A stretch of DNA of 40,355 nt, from positions 1-40,355 of the forward strand of contig JAHBVK010000056.1 of NCBI GenBank assembly GCA_019637555.1, written 5' to 3'. A program made the translations under genes and the position numbers. Shown in pieces: positions 7,935-16,068 of this stretch; the stretch's first letter is position 1, and each line of letters starts with the position of its first letter. Source of the stretch: Anaerolineae bacterium. GTDB taxonomy: Bacteria > Chloroflexota > Anaerolineae > Aggregatilineales > UBA2796. A model generated the notes under the pieces. The model ran no database searches. It was not told the origin of the DNA and saw only the letters and a list, made by a program, of their open reading frames with translations.

Positions 7935-8633
7935 CTAGCCAATCGAGGCGGCGAGCTTACCGAGATTGGAACGCACGCTACCATCGATCACGCGGTCACC
8001 AGCGCGAATGACCAAACCACCGAGGATGTTGGGATCCACGCGGAAGTTCGGGTTCGACGCACCGATCTGCTGCGCGACGTACTTCTTTTCTTCGTCGTTC
8101 AGCGGCATGGCGCTGGTCACCTCGACGTTCGCGCCGAGATTGCTAGCACCTGCGGGAATGCTGGTGAAGAAGTCGTTGATGATCGACTTGGATTTCTTGT
8201 CATCCAGCGATTGACCGATCACGCGCTCTGCAGCGGCGATAGCGATCTGGGCGACCTGAGAGCGAACTTCCGAGAGGGAAGCATTGCGCTCCTCTTCGGA
8301 GTCCTGACGCGCCTTCACGCGGATTGCCTCAGCTTCGCGGCGGGCTTCTTCCAGCACCACTCTAGCCTGATCCTCAGCGCGGCTACGTCCTTCTTCCACC
8401 AAACGCTGCGCGGCGGTGCGCTGTTCGTCGATGTACTTCTGTGCATCACGCTCGGCATTGGCACGAGCCAACTCCGCAGCGCGGGCATCTTCCAAACCTT
8501 TAGCGATTTTCTCGCGGCGGGCTTCCAACGCACGAACCAGTGGACGCCACGCCAAGCTCAAGACCCCAAAGACGATCACAAAGTTGATGATCTGAGCGAT
8601 TAGAAAACCGCCGTTTATACCTAATCTTTCCAT
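7935..8633 (-). CDS. atpF: ATP synthase F0 subunit b fused to the C-terminal domain of subunit delta
   Basis: 232 residues. Residues ~8-30 are the membrane helix of subunit b, followed by a long charged amphipathic helix (about 35-150) that forms the peripheral stalk. After a short linker, residues ~170-232 match the C-terminal domain of delta/OSCP: VTSAMPLNDEE, then ILGGLVIRAGDRVIDGSVR and a final LGKLA helix, closely parallel to the end of E. coli delta. The N-terminal helical bundle of delta, which binds the alpha-subunit N termini, is absent. Mycobacteria have a b-delta fusion, but with a full delta. It is the last gene of the operon, followed by a terminator; no alpha, gamma, beta or epsilon gene follows. 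Confidence 0.92.
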   Translation of the reverse strand: MERLGINGGFLIAQIINFVIVFGVLSLAWRPLVRALEARREKIAKGLEDARAAELARANAERDAQKYIDEQRTAAQRLVEEGRSRAEDQARVVLEEARREAEAIRVKARQDSEEERNASLSEVRSQVAQIAIAAAERVIGQSLDDKKSKSIINDFFTSIPAGASNLGANVEVTSAMPLNDEEKKYVAQQIGASNPNFRVDPNILGGLVIRAGDRVIDGSVRSNLGKLAASIG

Positions 8634-8659
8634 TTGACCTCCCTATTGCGGCTTTCCGC

Positions 8660-8884
8660 CTACACGAAGATCAGGATAAGGGCAACGACGAGGGCGTAGA
8701 TGGCGATGGCTTCCGCGAACACGATACCGAGGATCATGTTCGTCTGCACCAGACCGGCTGCATCAGGATTACGACCAATCGCCTGCAACGCACCGTTTAC
8801 CAGCAAACCAATGCCGATACCGGGACCCAACGCGCCGACCATTGCGAGACCAGCACCAATTGCTTTTAAACCTACGTCAGTCAT
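8660..8884 (-). CDS. atpE: ATP synthase F0 subunit c
   Basis: 74 residues, two membrane helices joined by the polar loop RNPD. Helix 1 carries the glycine repeat (GAGLAMVGALGPGIGIG) that packs the c ring. The ion-binding carboxylate is Glu59 in FAEAIAIY. The residue after Glu59 is Ala rather than the Ser/Thr usual in Na+-binding c subunits, which favours proton coupling (inference). The AGGAGG-type site is clear on the minus strand (8892-8898). It sits between atpB and the b-delta gene in the standard F0 order. Confidence 0.96.
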   Translation of the reverse strand: MTDVGLKAIGAGLAMVGALGPGIGIGLLVNGALQAIGRNPDAAGLVQTNMILGIVFAEAIAIYALVVALILIFV

Positions 8885-8941
8885 TGTGGATATGTCCTCC
8901 TAAGTGAGATCGAGATCGTGTCTTCTGTGAACCAGAGTCTA

Positions 8942-10249
8942 TTAGTGATGTTCTTCGTGCTCATCGTGATGTTCGTCATCACCATGATGTGCAGTGACTG
9001 CTTGAGACGCATAGATCAGCGTCAGTGTGCTGAACACGTAAGCCTGAATCGCACCTACGAAGATTTCCAAGAAGTAGAAGACGCCCGGCAGGACGAGTGC
9101 TACTAGGAAGGTCATGACGATGAGCAGCACACCACCAGCAAAGATATTGCCGAAAAGTCGGAAGCTCAACGAAACGATACGGGAAATCTCTGAGATGATT
9201 TCGACCAGACCGACGATGAAGTCGATTGCTCCCAGCGGTTTCTTGGATATGTTACCCAATGCCGGGATGTTGATGAACTTGAAGAAGTAGGCAGGACCGA
9301 GTACCTGCACACCCCACACCTGCACCATAATGACGACGATGAGTGCCAATGCGATGGGGAAGTTTAGGTCGGTTGCCAGAGCGCGGAAGTAGGGGATAAC
9401 CACGAACAAATCGGGGTTAGCTTCTGCCGCCTTCTTCGATGCAGTGTTCACGGATACAAAGCTGGCAGGAGCGATTGAGGCGTGAGGCGTTTCTTCTGGA
9501 GTCGCCTCATCTGAGTGGTCGCCACCTTCAGCAGGTGCGCCTTCCTCAGTAGTGCCGTGATCTTCTCCTGCGCCTTCCACTTCTTCACCACGCGCACGCT
9601 TGGCTTCCACCAGCGGCGGGGTGAATTCGGGATGCGCTTCTTCGCAAGCGTGGGTGTTATCAATGGTCGCTTTAGTGCCAGCGCGTCCACCGAGATCGAG
9701 GCTATCGACCTTCAGGAAGATGCCCGGTGTGGTGTCATCATGCCCCATGATCGGGAAACCGGGCTGATTCGGCTCGGCGCAGGCGAGTACGCCAACGCTT
9801 TCGACACCGGGAATCAGTTTGACCCAGTTAGCGACCAAGAGCATAAGGAAGATCGTGGCAGCGAGTGGGAAGACCTTTTGGACGTGTGGTCCTAGCAGCG
9901 TGCGCGCCTGATTGTACAGGAACTCCGCTAACAGTTCGATGAAGTTGGTGAACCCGCGAGGCACGAAGCGATCCGGTGCAACACCAGCCGTGGCGCGAAT
10001 GACCACGAGGGCGATGGCGAACAGGATCAGATCAACCAAGATCAGCGAAGTGAAGGTATTGGTCAGGTCGTAGCCGAGCCAACCCGGAAACACGTTGCCC
10101 GCCAAAACTTCACCGGGCAGCGTAATCACTGGCAGGGGCACGCCGACGCCCGCTTGCGGCAGCCAGAAAAAGGCTGGACCTATACACCCAAAGGCAACCA
10201 CCAGCACCAAGACGCCGAAAATGAGAAAACCGCGTGTAGTGGTACTCAT
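8942..10249 (-). CDS. atpB: ATP synthase F0 subunit a, with a large polar insert
   Basis: 435 residues from ATG 10249, preceded by GAGGAG; the frame is open to 10384 without a better start. The C-terminal half has the subunit a core: essential Arg364 in SLSFRLFGNIFAGG and Gln402 in GAIQAYVF. The N-terminal helix, and the helix containing NWVKLIPG, are recognisable. Between these and the helix pair starting ALATDLNFPIALAL lies an insert of roughly 130 residues, very rich in Glu, Asp, Gly, Pro and His. The C terminus is a His/Glu/Asp-rich tail (HHGDDEHHDEHEEHH). Most bacterial subunit a proteins are 230-300 residues, so both additions are unusual. It forms the proton channel with the c ring. 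Confidence 0.94.
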   Translation of the reverse strand: MSTTTRGFLIFGVLVLVVAFGCIGPAFFWLPQAGVGVPLPVITLPGEVLAGNVFPGWLGYDLTNTFTSLILVDLILFAIALVVIRATAGVAPDRFVPRGFTNFIELLAEFLYNQARTLLGPHVQKVFPLAATIFLMLLVANWVKLIPGVESVGVLACAEPNQPGFPIMGHDDTTPGIFLKVDSLDLGGRAGTKATIDNTHACEEAHPEFTPPLVEAKRARGEEVEGAGEDHGTTEEGAPAEGGDHSDEATPEETPHASIAPASFVSVNTASKKAAEANPDLFVVIPYFRALATDLNFPIALALIVVIMVQVWGVQVLGPAYFFKFINIPALGNISKKPLGAIDFIVGLVEIISEISRIVSLSFRLFGNIFAGGVLLIVMTFLVALVLPGVFYFLEIFVGAIQAYVFSTLTLIYASQAVTAHHGDDEHHDEHEEHH

Positions 10250-10416
10250 CCATCGCTCCTCAGTGATAGTAACGGACGATAAAACGGTGCTTTCAAGAAC
10301 TCCCCTCCTTAGTTTGTTGTTCACCCGACCAACTGCAAGAGGATATTGCAGAAGGGAGGGTTGATGCTGGCAAGCGATCTGCAAAAGTCGAGCGCGATTG
10401 ACTAAATTAACCGGAG

Positions 10417-10704
10417 TTAATCGTCTTTCGCGCTATCGTCAACACCTGTAACGCCGCTGGTCGCGGTGGGTTGTATGTCAGACCGCGGAATTATCCGCGA
10501 GATGAAAAGCTGCGTCAATCGCAACACGAGGATCAAGTTAATGGGAATACTGCCAACGATGCAGATAACCGTCGCTATACGCCCCGTATTCAGTGTTCGA
10601 TCCAGAAACAGCCCTACAAACAAGGCGACGATGGCGAGTACCGCCAACAAACACCCCATTTGCAGCGCCAACCCGACGGAGGCGTAGAGCTTTGATTGTT
10701 CCAT
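10417..10704 (-). CDS. atpI: AtpI/AtpZ-like small membrane protein
   Basis: 95 residues with two membrane helices (about 10-30 and 40-60), the arrangement GLALQMG...GLFLDRTL typical of the AtpZ/AtpI family, which assists c-ring assembly and is encoded first in many ATP synthase operons. ATG at 10704 is preferred to a TTG six nt upstream; neither has a strong ribosome binding site. It lies directly behind a good sigma70 promoter and ahead of atpB, with a 167-nt gap. Confidence 0.85.
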   Translation of the reverse strand: MEQSKLYASVGLALQMGCLLAVLAIVALFVGLFLDRTLNTGRIATVICIVGSIPINLILVLRLTQLFISRIIPRSDIQPTATSGVTGVDDSAKDD

Positions 10705-10733
10705 TTTCAAGTTCGTTTGCGAATTCTGTCACA

Positions 10734-10762
10734 AATGTATCGGATGCAACACGCTTTGTCAA
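10734..10762 (-). promoter_or_regulatory. sigma70 promoter of the F0 ATP synthase operon
   Basis: Minus strand TTGACA (10762-10757), 17-bp spacer, TACATT (10739-10734). Predicted start near 10727, about 23 nt before atpI. In the remaining gap up to 11026 I see no other confident signal. Confidence 0.72.
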
Positions 10763-11026
10763 GATTGCTCAGTCGCGCCATGATACAACTGTACACAACT
10801 GTGCCGTAAAGTGAGCTAGAGAACCTTTTATTATGCTTATTTCATAAGTAGAAAGCGGTGCATAAGTTAGCATACGCCAAACGAAATCGCAACGGTCAAT
10901 CGCTATTTTCCACGTCATATCGCAATTTCATGCCAAAAATCACAGCAAACCTTGAAAGCGCCTTAGAATGACGACGAACAAAATTCTAGTTCACCTTGAT
11001 CTTGTCTATCGCTGTGTAGCTACATC

Positions 11027-11884
11027 ATGAAACGCCCATTACGCATCATCGTCCTGATCATATTCTTGATCGTCACACTACCGATTGAACTGGAAGTGTT
11101 GTTGTACTTGCTCGATCCGTGGGGATTGAAATACTTTGACGATCTAGCGATATTGTGGGAGAACGTGGTCATCGATCCTGATCGCGGATATGTGCTACCA
11201 GCAGGGACCTATAAATTTTCGCATTGGACAGCGACGATCAATGAGGGATCGGTACGCGCGGTGCCGGGTAATCAACGCGGTTCGTGCAAGGTGCTGTTCA
11301 TCGGTGATAGTGTGACGTGGGGACATGGGGTTGATGACGCCGATACGTGGATCAGCCGGATCGCCGAACAGATGCCACAGATCGACGCGATCAACGCTGC
11401 GCTGGATGGTTATAACAGCGAGAACGTGCGGCGCGGAATTGCCGGATTCCCGGATGCTAAGGTGATCGTCTATTTTGTGATCGGCAATGATGCTGAGCCA
11501 ACTTCTGGCTGGGATTATGGATTGCCGCAGCAACCGCATTTGAGCATGATCGAGAAATATATCCGCTATATACAGTTAAACGCGCAGATCAACGCGCCTG
11601 CCCCTAAAGCTGAAACGGCGCAGCAAGACCCCAATTACATCCGCTTCAAAAACGATCTGCAAGCACTTGCTGACGATGGGCGAGTGATCTTTTTTGCGCC
11701 AAAGGATGTATTTGAAGCGTCTATCGTCTCGCAGTACGACATCCACGAGTTAACCGCTGATCCGAAGAATCCTGATCGTATTTCCGCGGCTGATCCACAC
11801 CCGAACCCCAACGGACATCGCCGCGTGGCAGCCTTCATCTTACCGTTTGTGCAAAGTGCAGCGGCTAAAGCCTGTCCTCAATAA
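11027..11884 (+). CDS. membrane-anchored SGNH/GDSL-type hydrolase
   Basis: 285 residues. An N-terminal hydrophobic helix (about 6-29) anchors or exports the protein. The SGNH fold follows: block I VLFIGDSVTWGHG (catalytic Ser), the block II Gly region near INAALDGYNSENV, block III with IGNDA (the Asn), and the C-terminal ADPHPNPNGHRRVA with the catalytic Asp and His. These are esterases or acyl hydrolases, often acting on cell-surface polymers; the substrate is unknown. No ribosome binding site is obvious before ATG. It stands alone between the F0 operon (divergent) and the glutamine synthetase gene. Confidence 0.85.
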   Translation: MKRPLRIIVLIIFLIVTLPIELEVLLYLLDPWGLKYFDDLAILWENVVIDPDRGYVLPAGTYKFSHWTATINEGSVRAVPGNQRGSCKVLFIGDSVTWGHGVDDADTWISRIAEQMPQIDAINAALDGYNSENVRRGIAGFPDAKVIVYFVIGNDAEPTSGWDYGLPQQPHLSMIEKYIRYIQLNAQINAPAPKAETAQQDPNYIRFKNDLQALADDGRVIFFAPKDVFEASIVSQYDIHELTADPKNPDRISAADPHPNPNGHRRVAAFILPFVQSAAAKACPQ

Positions 11885-12044
11885 GCGTTTGTGCAATCTG
11901 CCCAAAAATCCACACTGCACAATGCGGACTTTGCCGATTTTGTTCAAGTTGAGGTAGCGCACTTGTTCGGTCTATGTAAAACTTGTACAACTACCGCGTG
12001 AGATTTACGCAAGTTAACGATAGACCGATCAAAGGATCTGCCGC

Positions 12045-13382
12045 TTGGGGACACTATCTGAGCACGCACAACGAATTGTGGCGCTGGCGAATGAACAGGG
12101 AGTCGAGCATCTTGACCTGCAATTTACCGATGTGACTGGCATGGTCAAGGCGGTGCAGATTCCTGTTCGGCAGTTAGAAGCATCATTTGCCGAGGGGACA
12201 TGGTTCGATGGATCGGCGCTGGAAGGTTTTGCCCGCGTTGCTGAATCGGATATGTACCTGCGCCCCGATCCCAACACCTATGCGCTGCTGCCGTGGGAAA
12301 GCGACGAACACCGGATTGCGCGGCTAATCTGCGATGTCTATACACCGACTGGAGAGCCATTTGCGGGCGATCCACGCGATGTGCTAAAACGCGCCGTCGC
12401 CGCCGCCGAGCAGATGAATTTCCGTTATGTGGTCGCGCCGGAATTGGAATTCTTCCTGTTCCGCGAACCTGTCGATGTGCGCGATCTACAGACCGTAGAT
12501 CGATTCAGCTATTTTGACGTAAGCGATACAAAATCCCGTTTAATCCGGCGCGAAATTGTAGATGCGCTGGATAAGCTGGGGATCAAAGTCGATTCGGCGC
12601 ATCATGAGGTCGGCGGCGGTCAGCATGAATTGGACTTCATGCCGCTGGACGCATTAGCAGCAGCAGACGCGGTGTTAACGGCGCGGTTCGCGGTCAAATC
12701 CATCGCTGCTGCACATGGTATGTACGCCACCTTCATGCCTAAACCGCTGGCGAAAGTACCCGGATCGGGGATGCACGTTCATCAGTCCTTGATCGACACT
12801 TTCAATGACAGCAACGTGTTTGCCGACGCTCACAACGATTACCACTTATCCAATTTGGGACGCTCGTTTATCGCGGGACAGTTGGCACACGCACGCGGTA
12901 TCTGCGCGGTATTAGCGCCGCTGGTGAACAGTTACAAGCGCCTGATCGCCGGACTGGAAGCGCCCGTTTACGTTGTCTGGGCGCAGTTGAACCGTGCGGC
13001 GCTGCTGCGTGTGCCACGAACGCGCGGCGATCAGCCGGAACAAGTGCGCGTGGAACTGCGCTGCGTCGATCCGAGCTGCAATCCTTATCTGGCATTCGCC
13101 GTGATGCTGCGGGCGGGGTTAGATGGCGTGGCGCAGTCAATGGAACTGCCGAATCCGGCGGAAGAAGAATTGTATCTGTTCAACAATCGGAGGCGTCTGT
13201 TGGCGACTCTGCCTGCTTCCCTGAACGAAGCTCTGGATCATTTGGAGCAGAGTGAACTCGCCAGCGAAGCACTAGGGTTGAACGTATTTGAAAGATTTTT
13301 AGAGGCGAAGCGCATTGAGTGGAACGAGTACGTCTTGTCCGTCAGTCCGTGGGAACTCGAACGCTACTTAAAGATTTACTGA
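12045..13382 (+). CDS. glnA: type I glutamine synthetase
   Basis: 445 residues, TTG start with AAGGAT eight nt upstream. It condenses glutamate and ammonia with ATP, or is a close relative acting on another amine. Motifs in order: DVTGMVKAVQ in the beta-grasp domain, WFDGSALEGFARV, PELEFFLF with metal-binding Glu, GGGQHELDF, GSGMHVHQSL, NSYKRL and QVRVELRCVDPSCNPYLA. The region that carries the adenylylated Tyr in GSI-beta reads ELYLFNN here, unlike the usual motif, so adenylylation control is doubtful and a GSI-alpha type is likely. The GGGQHE variant replaces the more common APGQHE. A PucR-type regulator gene follows 41 nt later. Confidence 0.9.
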   Translation: MGTLSEHAQRIVALANEQGVEHLDLQFTDVTGMVKAVQIPVRQLEASFAEGTWFDGSALEGFARVAESDMYLRPDPNTYALLPWESDEHRIARLICDVYTPTGEPFAGDPRDVLKRAVAAAEQMNFRYVVAPELEFFLFREPVDVRDLQTVDRFSYFDVSDTKSRLIRREIVDALDKLGIKVDSAHHEVGGGQHELDFMPLDALAAADAVLTARFAVKSIAAAHGMYATFMPKPLAKVPGSGMHVHQSLIDTFNDSNVFADAHNDYHLSNLGRSFIAGQLAHARGICAVLAPLVNSYKRLIAGLEAPVYVVWAQLNRAALLRVPRTRGDQPEQVRVELRCVDPSCNPYLAFAVMLRAGLDGVAQSMELPNPAEEELYLFNNRRRLLATLPASLNEALDHLEQSELASEALGLNVFERFLEAKRIEWNEYVLSVSPWELERYLKIY

Positions 13383-13423
13383 TCGCCCATCTAATCCTGT
13401 CTGTTGAATTTTAGAGTGCAGCG

Positions 13424-15097
13424 ATGGTACAGCAAATGACCGCACAACGCACCCAGACGGTTCGAGACCTCTTACGCAGCGCCTTGCCAATGGGCACCCG
13501 CATCGTGGCAGGTGGCAAGGGCTTGAATCGCATCGTGACATGGACATCGGTACTGCACACACGTCCACCTGCATTCCCTTCGCTGGAAGGGCGTGAACTG
13601 GCATTACTCAGTATTGATGCATTGCATCTTCTGAGTGACAAGCTGACGCTAGCGGACATCATCAACGATCTGGCACAAGTTGATGTAGCAGCGGTTGGCG
13701 TGATTGGCAGCATCGATAACCGTGCGCGATTAGCGGCTGAAGAAAATGCGATCCCGCTGCTTAATTTGCCGCAAGGCACATCACTGCGGCAGGTAGAGCG
13801 CGATGTGGTCAAGGTACTGGTTGGTCCACCGCCTTCGCCGGAACTACGCGGGCAGGAAGTCCACGAACAACTGCTGCAACTGAGCACCGAGAACAAAGGT
13901 ATGGCGGCGCTGGTCGGGGCGATTGCCGATATGACCGGACGCACTGTAGTGGTGCAGGATAAACGCTTCGAGACGGTGGTCGCCGTTGGCGGCATCCATG
14001 ATCGCGATGATTGGGAGGAGATCGAGGCGCAACTGAGCAACGAGGAAACAATTCCCGCGTTGTTTCGCAACCGTGTTGAGGTGGCACAAATCGCTCCCGA
14101 ACCCGCGCTGATCGAGATGCCGGAGTTCGCGCTCAAGCGGTTGGTGATTCCCATCGTGGCGAATCGCATGGGACGGGGATTCTTTTCGTTGATCCTCGAC
14201 ACCGAAGTTGTCGATCCGCTGGATGTGCAATTTGCCCGTCACGGCGCGGCGGTCTGTGCGCTGGAGATGGCGAAGGAAAAAGCGATCCGCGAGGCACAGA
14301 AAAAGGTACAAGGCGGCTTGCTGGAACGGCTGATCCTCGGTACCGTACCCGTTGATCAGGCACTGCGGCAGTTACAGAGGCTGGGACATAACCCGGTAAA
14401 TACGCCGTATACCGCCATTGTTGCCAGTTGGGGACATGAAGACAGCCCTTCAGACCGACGCCTAGAAACGATCTTCAATGAACAGGTCAACATTCATCAC
14501 GGCGACGCGCTGGTGCAGTTATTAGAAGGCAGTGTGGTGGTGTTCTGTGTCACCGAGCCGACCGTTGGCAAAGCGATTCCGCGTTCGCTCAAGCAGTTCG
14601 CAGAATCAGTGATGGCACGGGTGAAGTCACAGTATCCCAACGCCAGACTCGCGCTAGGGATCGGACGTCCGGTACTCTCGCTGAATGAATGGCGCACTTC
14701 TTACCAAGAGGCACTGGCGACACAGCGGATCGCGCAGCAGTGGCATGTGTATCAACCGTTGTATTTCGCAGATCTCGGTGTTTATCGCTTGCTCTCGCTG
14801 CTACTGGAAACGCCAGAGCTACGCAGTTTCTATCGGGAGACATTGGGTGATCTTGCCGATGAGAAGTACGCCAACGACGAATTTATCAGCACGCTGGAGA
14901 CGTTCTTCGAGGAACACGGCAATCTGAGCCAGACCGCTAATAAGCTGCATGTCCATCGCAATACGCTGCTTTATCGCATGGAACGCATAGAACAGATCGG
15001 CGCATTCGATCTGGATAATCCTGAAACGCGACTGGCAGTATTTCTAGCGCTGAAAATACGACGGCTGCTGGCGGAAGTGAATATGCCGCTGCGCTGA
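13424..15097 (+). CDS. PucR/CdaR-family transcriptional regulator
   Basis: 557 residues. N-terminal PucR ligand-binding-like domain (about 10-130: VRDLLRSALPMGTRIVAGGKGLNR...), a middle GAF/GGDEF-like region (about 160-420), and a C-terminal HTH_30 domain with the hallmark sequence NLSQTANKLHVHRNTLLYRM. Family members regulate purine, amino acid and carbohydrate catabolism. Its place immediately behind glutamine synthetase suggests a role in nitrogen metabolism (inference). ATG at 13424 is used, though the ribosome binding site is weak and an in-frame ATG lies at 13436. Converges on the AlkA-like gene with a 9-nt gap. Confidence 0.92.
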   Translation: MVQQMTAQRTQTVRDLLRSALPMGTRIVAGGKGLNRIVTWTSVLHTRPPAFPSLEGRELALLSIDALHLLSDKLTLADIINDLAQVDVAAVGVIGSIDNRARLAAEENAIPLLNLPQGTSLRQVERDVVKVLVGPPPSPELRGQEVHEQLLQLSTENKGMAALVGAIADMTGRTVVVQDKRFETVVAVGGIHDRDDWEEIEAQLSNEETIPALFRNRVEVAQIAPEPALIEMPEFALKRLVIPIVANRMGRGFFSLILDTEVVDPLDVQFARHGAAVCALEMAKEKAIREAQKKVQGGLLERLILGTVPVDQALRQLQRLGHNPVNTPYTAIVASWGHEDSPSDRRLETIFNEQVNIHHGDALVQLLEGSVVVFCVTEPTVGKAIPRSLKQFAESVMARVKSQYPNARLALGIGRPVLSLNEWRTSYQEALATQRIAQQWHVYQPLYFADLGVYRLLSLLLETPELRSFYRETLGDLADEKYANDEFISTLETFFEEHGNLSQTANKLHVHRNTLLYRMERIEQIGAFDLDNPETRLAVFLALKIRRLLAEVNMPLR

Positions 15098-15106
15098 GTC
15101 ACCAGA

Positions 15107-16003
15107 TCAGTAGCGTTCGATCACCCAACGCGAGAGGACGAGATCAGCGGTTCGTCCGGCATGTTCACCAAGTCCAGCAAAGAGTTCGACTAGCGTTTTG
15201 ACGTCAGCACGTCCCTCGCGCCCGAAGAAGAACCAATTGACCGCCGCTTGCAGCGCCACATCGTTTGTACCGACGTAATTGGTGCTTCGCAGCGTACGGC
15301 TGAGCGTTACCGCTGCTGTCCAGTGCCCGATGCCCTTGATCGCGGTTAGGATCGGATAGGCATCTGTTGCCGGGAGATCATCAAGCTGCAGTTTGCCCTC
15401 CGCTACGAGTTGCGATACCTCGATCAGTAAGCGAATACGCTTATCGGTTATCTTGAGTGGCTTTAAGTCGGCTAGGGTCGCGCCCGCGATCTGATCCGGT
15501 ATAGGATGTGCATACCAACGTTCGCCGTTGTGTTCAAGGCTATGACCACCCCATTCCAGCAGCCAACGCTGTGCTTTGAGCGCACCACGCCAAGAAATCT
15601 GCTGCTCAATGATGGCGCTAACAAGCGCTTCGTATGCCGTTTGTGATCGCAGCATCGGCAGCGCGATTACAGGTTCGATGGCGGTGTGAAGCGGCGCGTT
15701 GGTCCTTGCGTACTCAGAGAAGGTGTGGCGATCATCTACTAATGCCAACACTTTGCCGAGTTCGGCGGTTAATGCGGCGGAGTCAATCTGACCCGTTTGC
15801 GTTAAGACAGATGCCCTTAGCAGTGATGAATCGGTTACATGAGTTGCCACTTGAACGAGTGCCAGTTGGTCGCGGACTCTCAGCACGCGGCGATAAGTGT
15901 CGCCAACTGCATGATCAAGCACCGTTGTGGGAAATCGCCGCAACATTTGCAGCAGTTTGTCGAAATCGTAGGGTGGTATGGGTTTTAGGATCAGTGATTG
16001 CAT
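15107..16003 (-). CDS. AlkA-like DNA-3-methyladenine glycosylase (HhH-GPD)
   Basis: 298 residues. The N-terminal part resembles the AlkA N-terminal fold. The HhH-GPD domain starts near YEALVSAIIEQQIS (residue ~125), with the helix-hairpin-helix ILTAIKGIGHWTAAVTL near 213 and the catalytic Asp in YVGTNDVALQ. The enzyme removes alkylated bases during base excision repair. No Shine-Dalgarno is present before ATG 16003; a TACAAT hexamer lies seven nt upstream, placing the predicted transcript start almost on the ATG, so the mRNA may be leaderless. It is divergent from the selC-like tRNA. Confidence 0.88.
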   Translation of the reverse strand: MQSLILKPIPPYDFDKLLQMLRRFPTTVLDHAVGDTYRRVLRVRDQLALVQVATHVTDSSLLRASVLTQTGQIDSAALTAELGKVLALVDDRHTFSEYARTNAPLHTAIEPVIALPMLRSQTAYEALVSAIIEQQISWRGALKAQRWLLEWGGHSLEHNGERWYAHPIPDQIAGATLADLKPLKITDKRIRLLIEVSQLVAEGKLQLDDLPATDAYPILTAIKGIGHWTAAVTLSRTLRSTNYVGTNDVALQAAVNWFFFGREGRADVKTLVELFAGLGEHAGRTADLVLSRWVIERY

Positions 16004-16016
16004 AGAGCAAATTGTA

Positions 16017-16039
16017 GCGTCAATGGGCGCGTTTGACGC
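16017..16039. repeat. inverted repeat between alkA-like gene and selC-like tRNA
   Basis: Arms GCGTCAA (16017-16023) and TTGACGC (16033-16039), perfect, 9-nt spacer. The right arm contains the -35 of the tRNA promoter and the left arm directly abuts the candidate -10 of the alkA-like gene. It could be an operator for both, or a by-product of the TTGACG hexamer. Confidence 0.5.
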
Positions 16040-16061
16040 CGATTGTAGATAACGCTATCTT
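16033..16061 (+). promoter_or_regulatory. sigma70 promoter of the selC-like tRNA
   Basis: TTGACG (16033-16038), 17-bp spacer, TATCTT (16056-16061). The expected start, about seven nt further, coincides with the first nucleotide of the mature tRNA (16069), as is common for single tRNA genes. Confidence 0.65.
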
Positions 16062-16068
16062 CTGTGGT

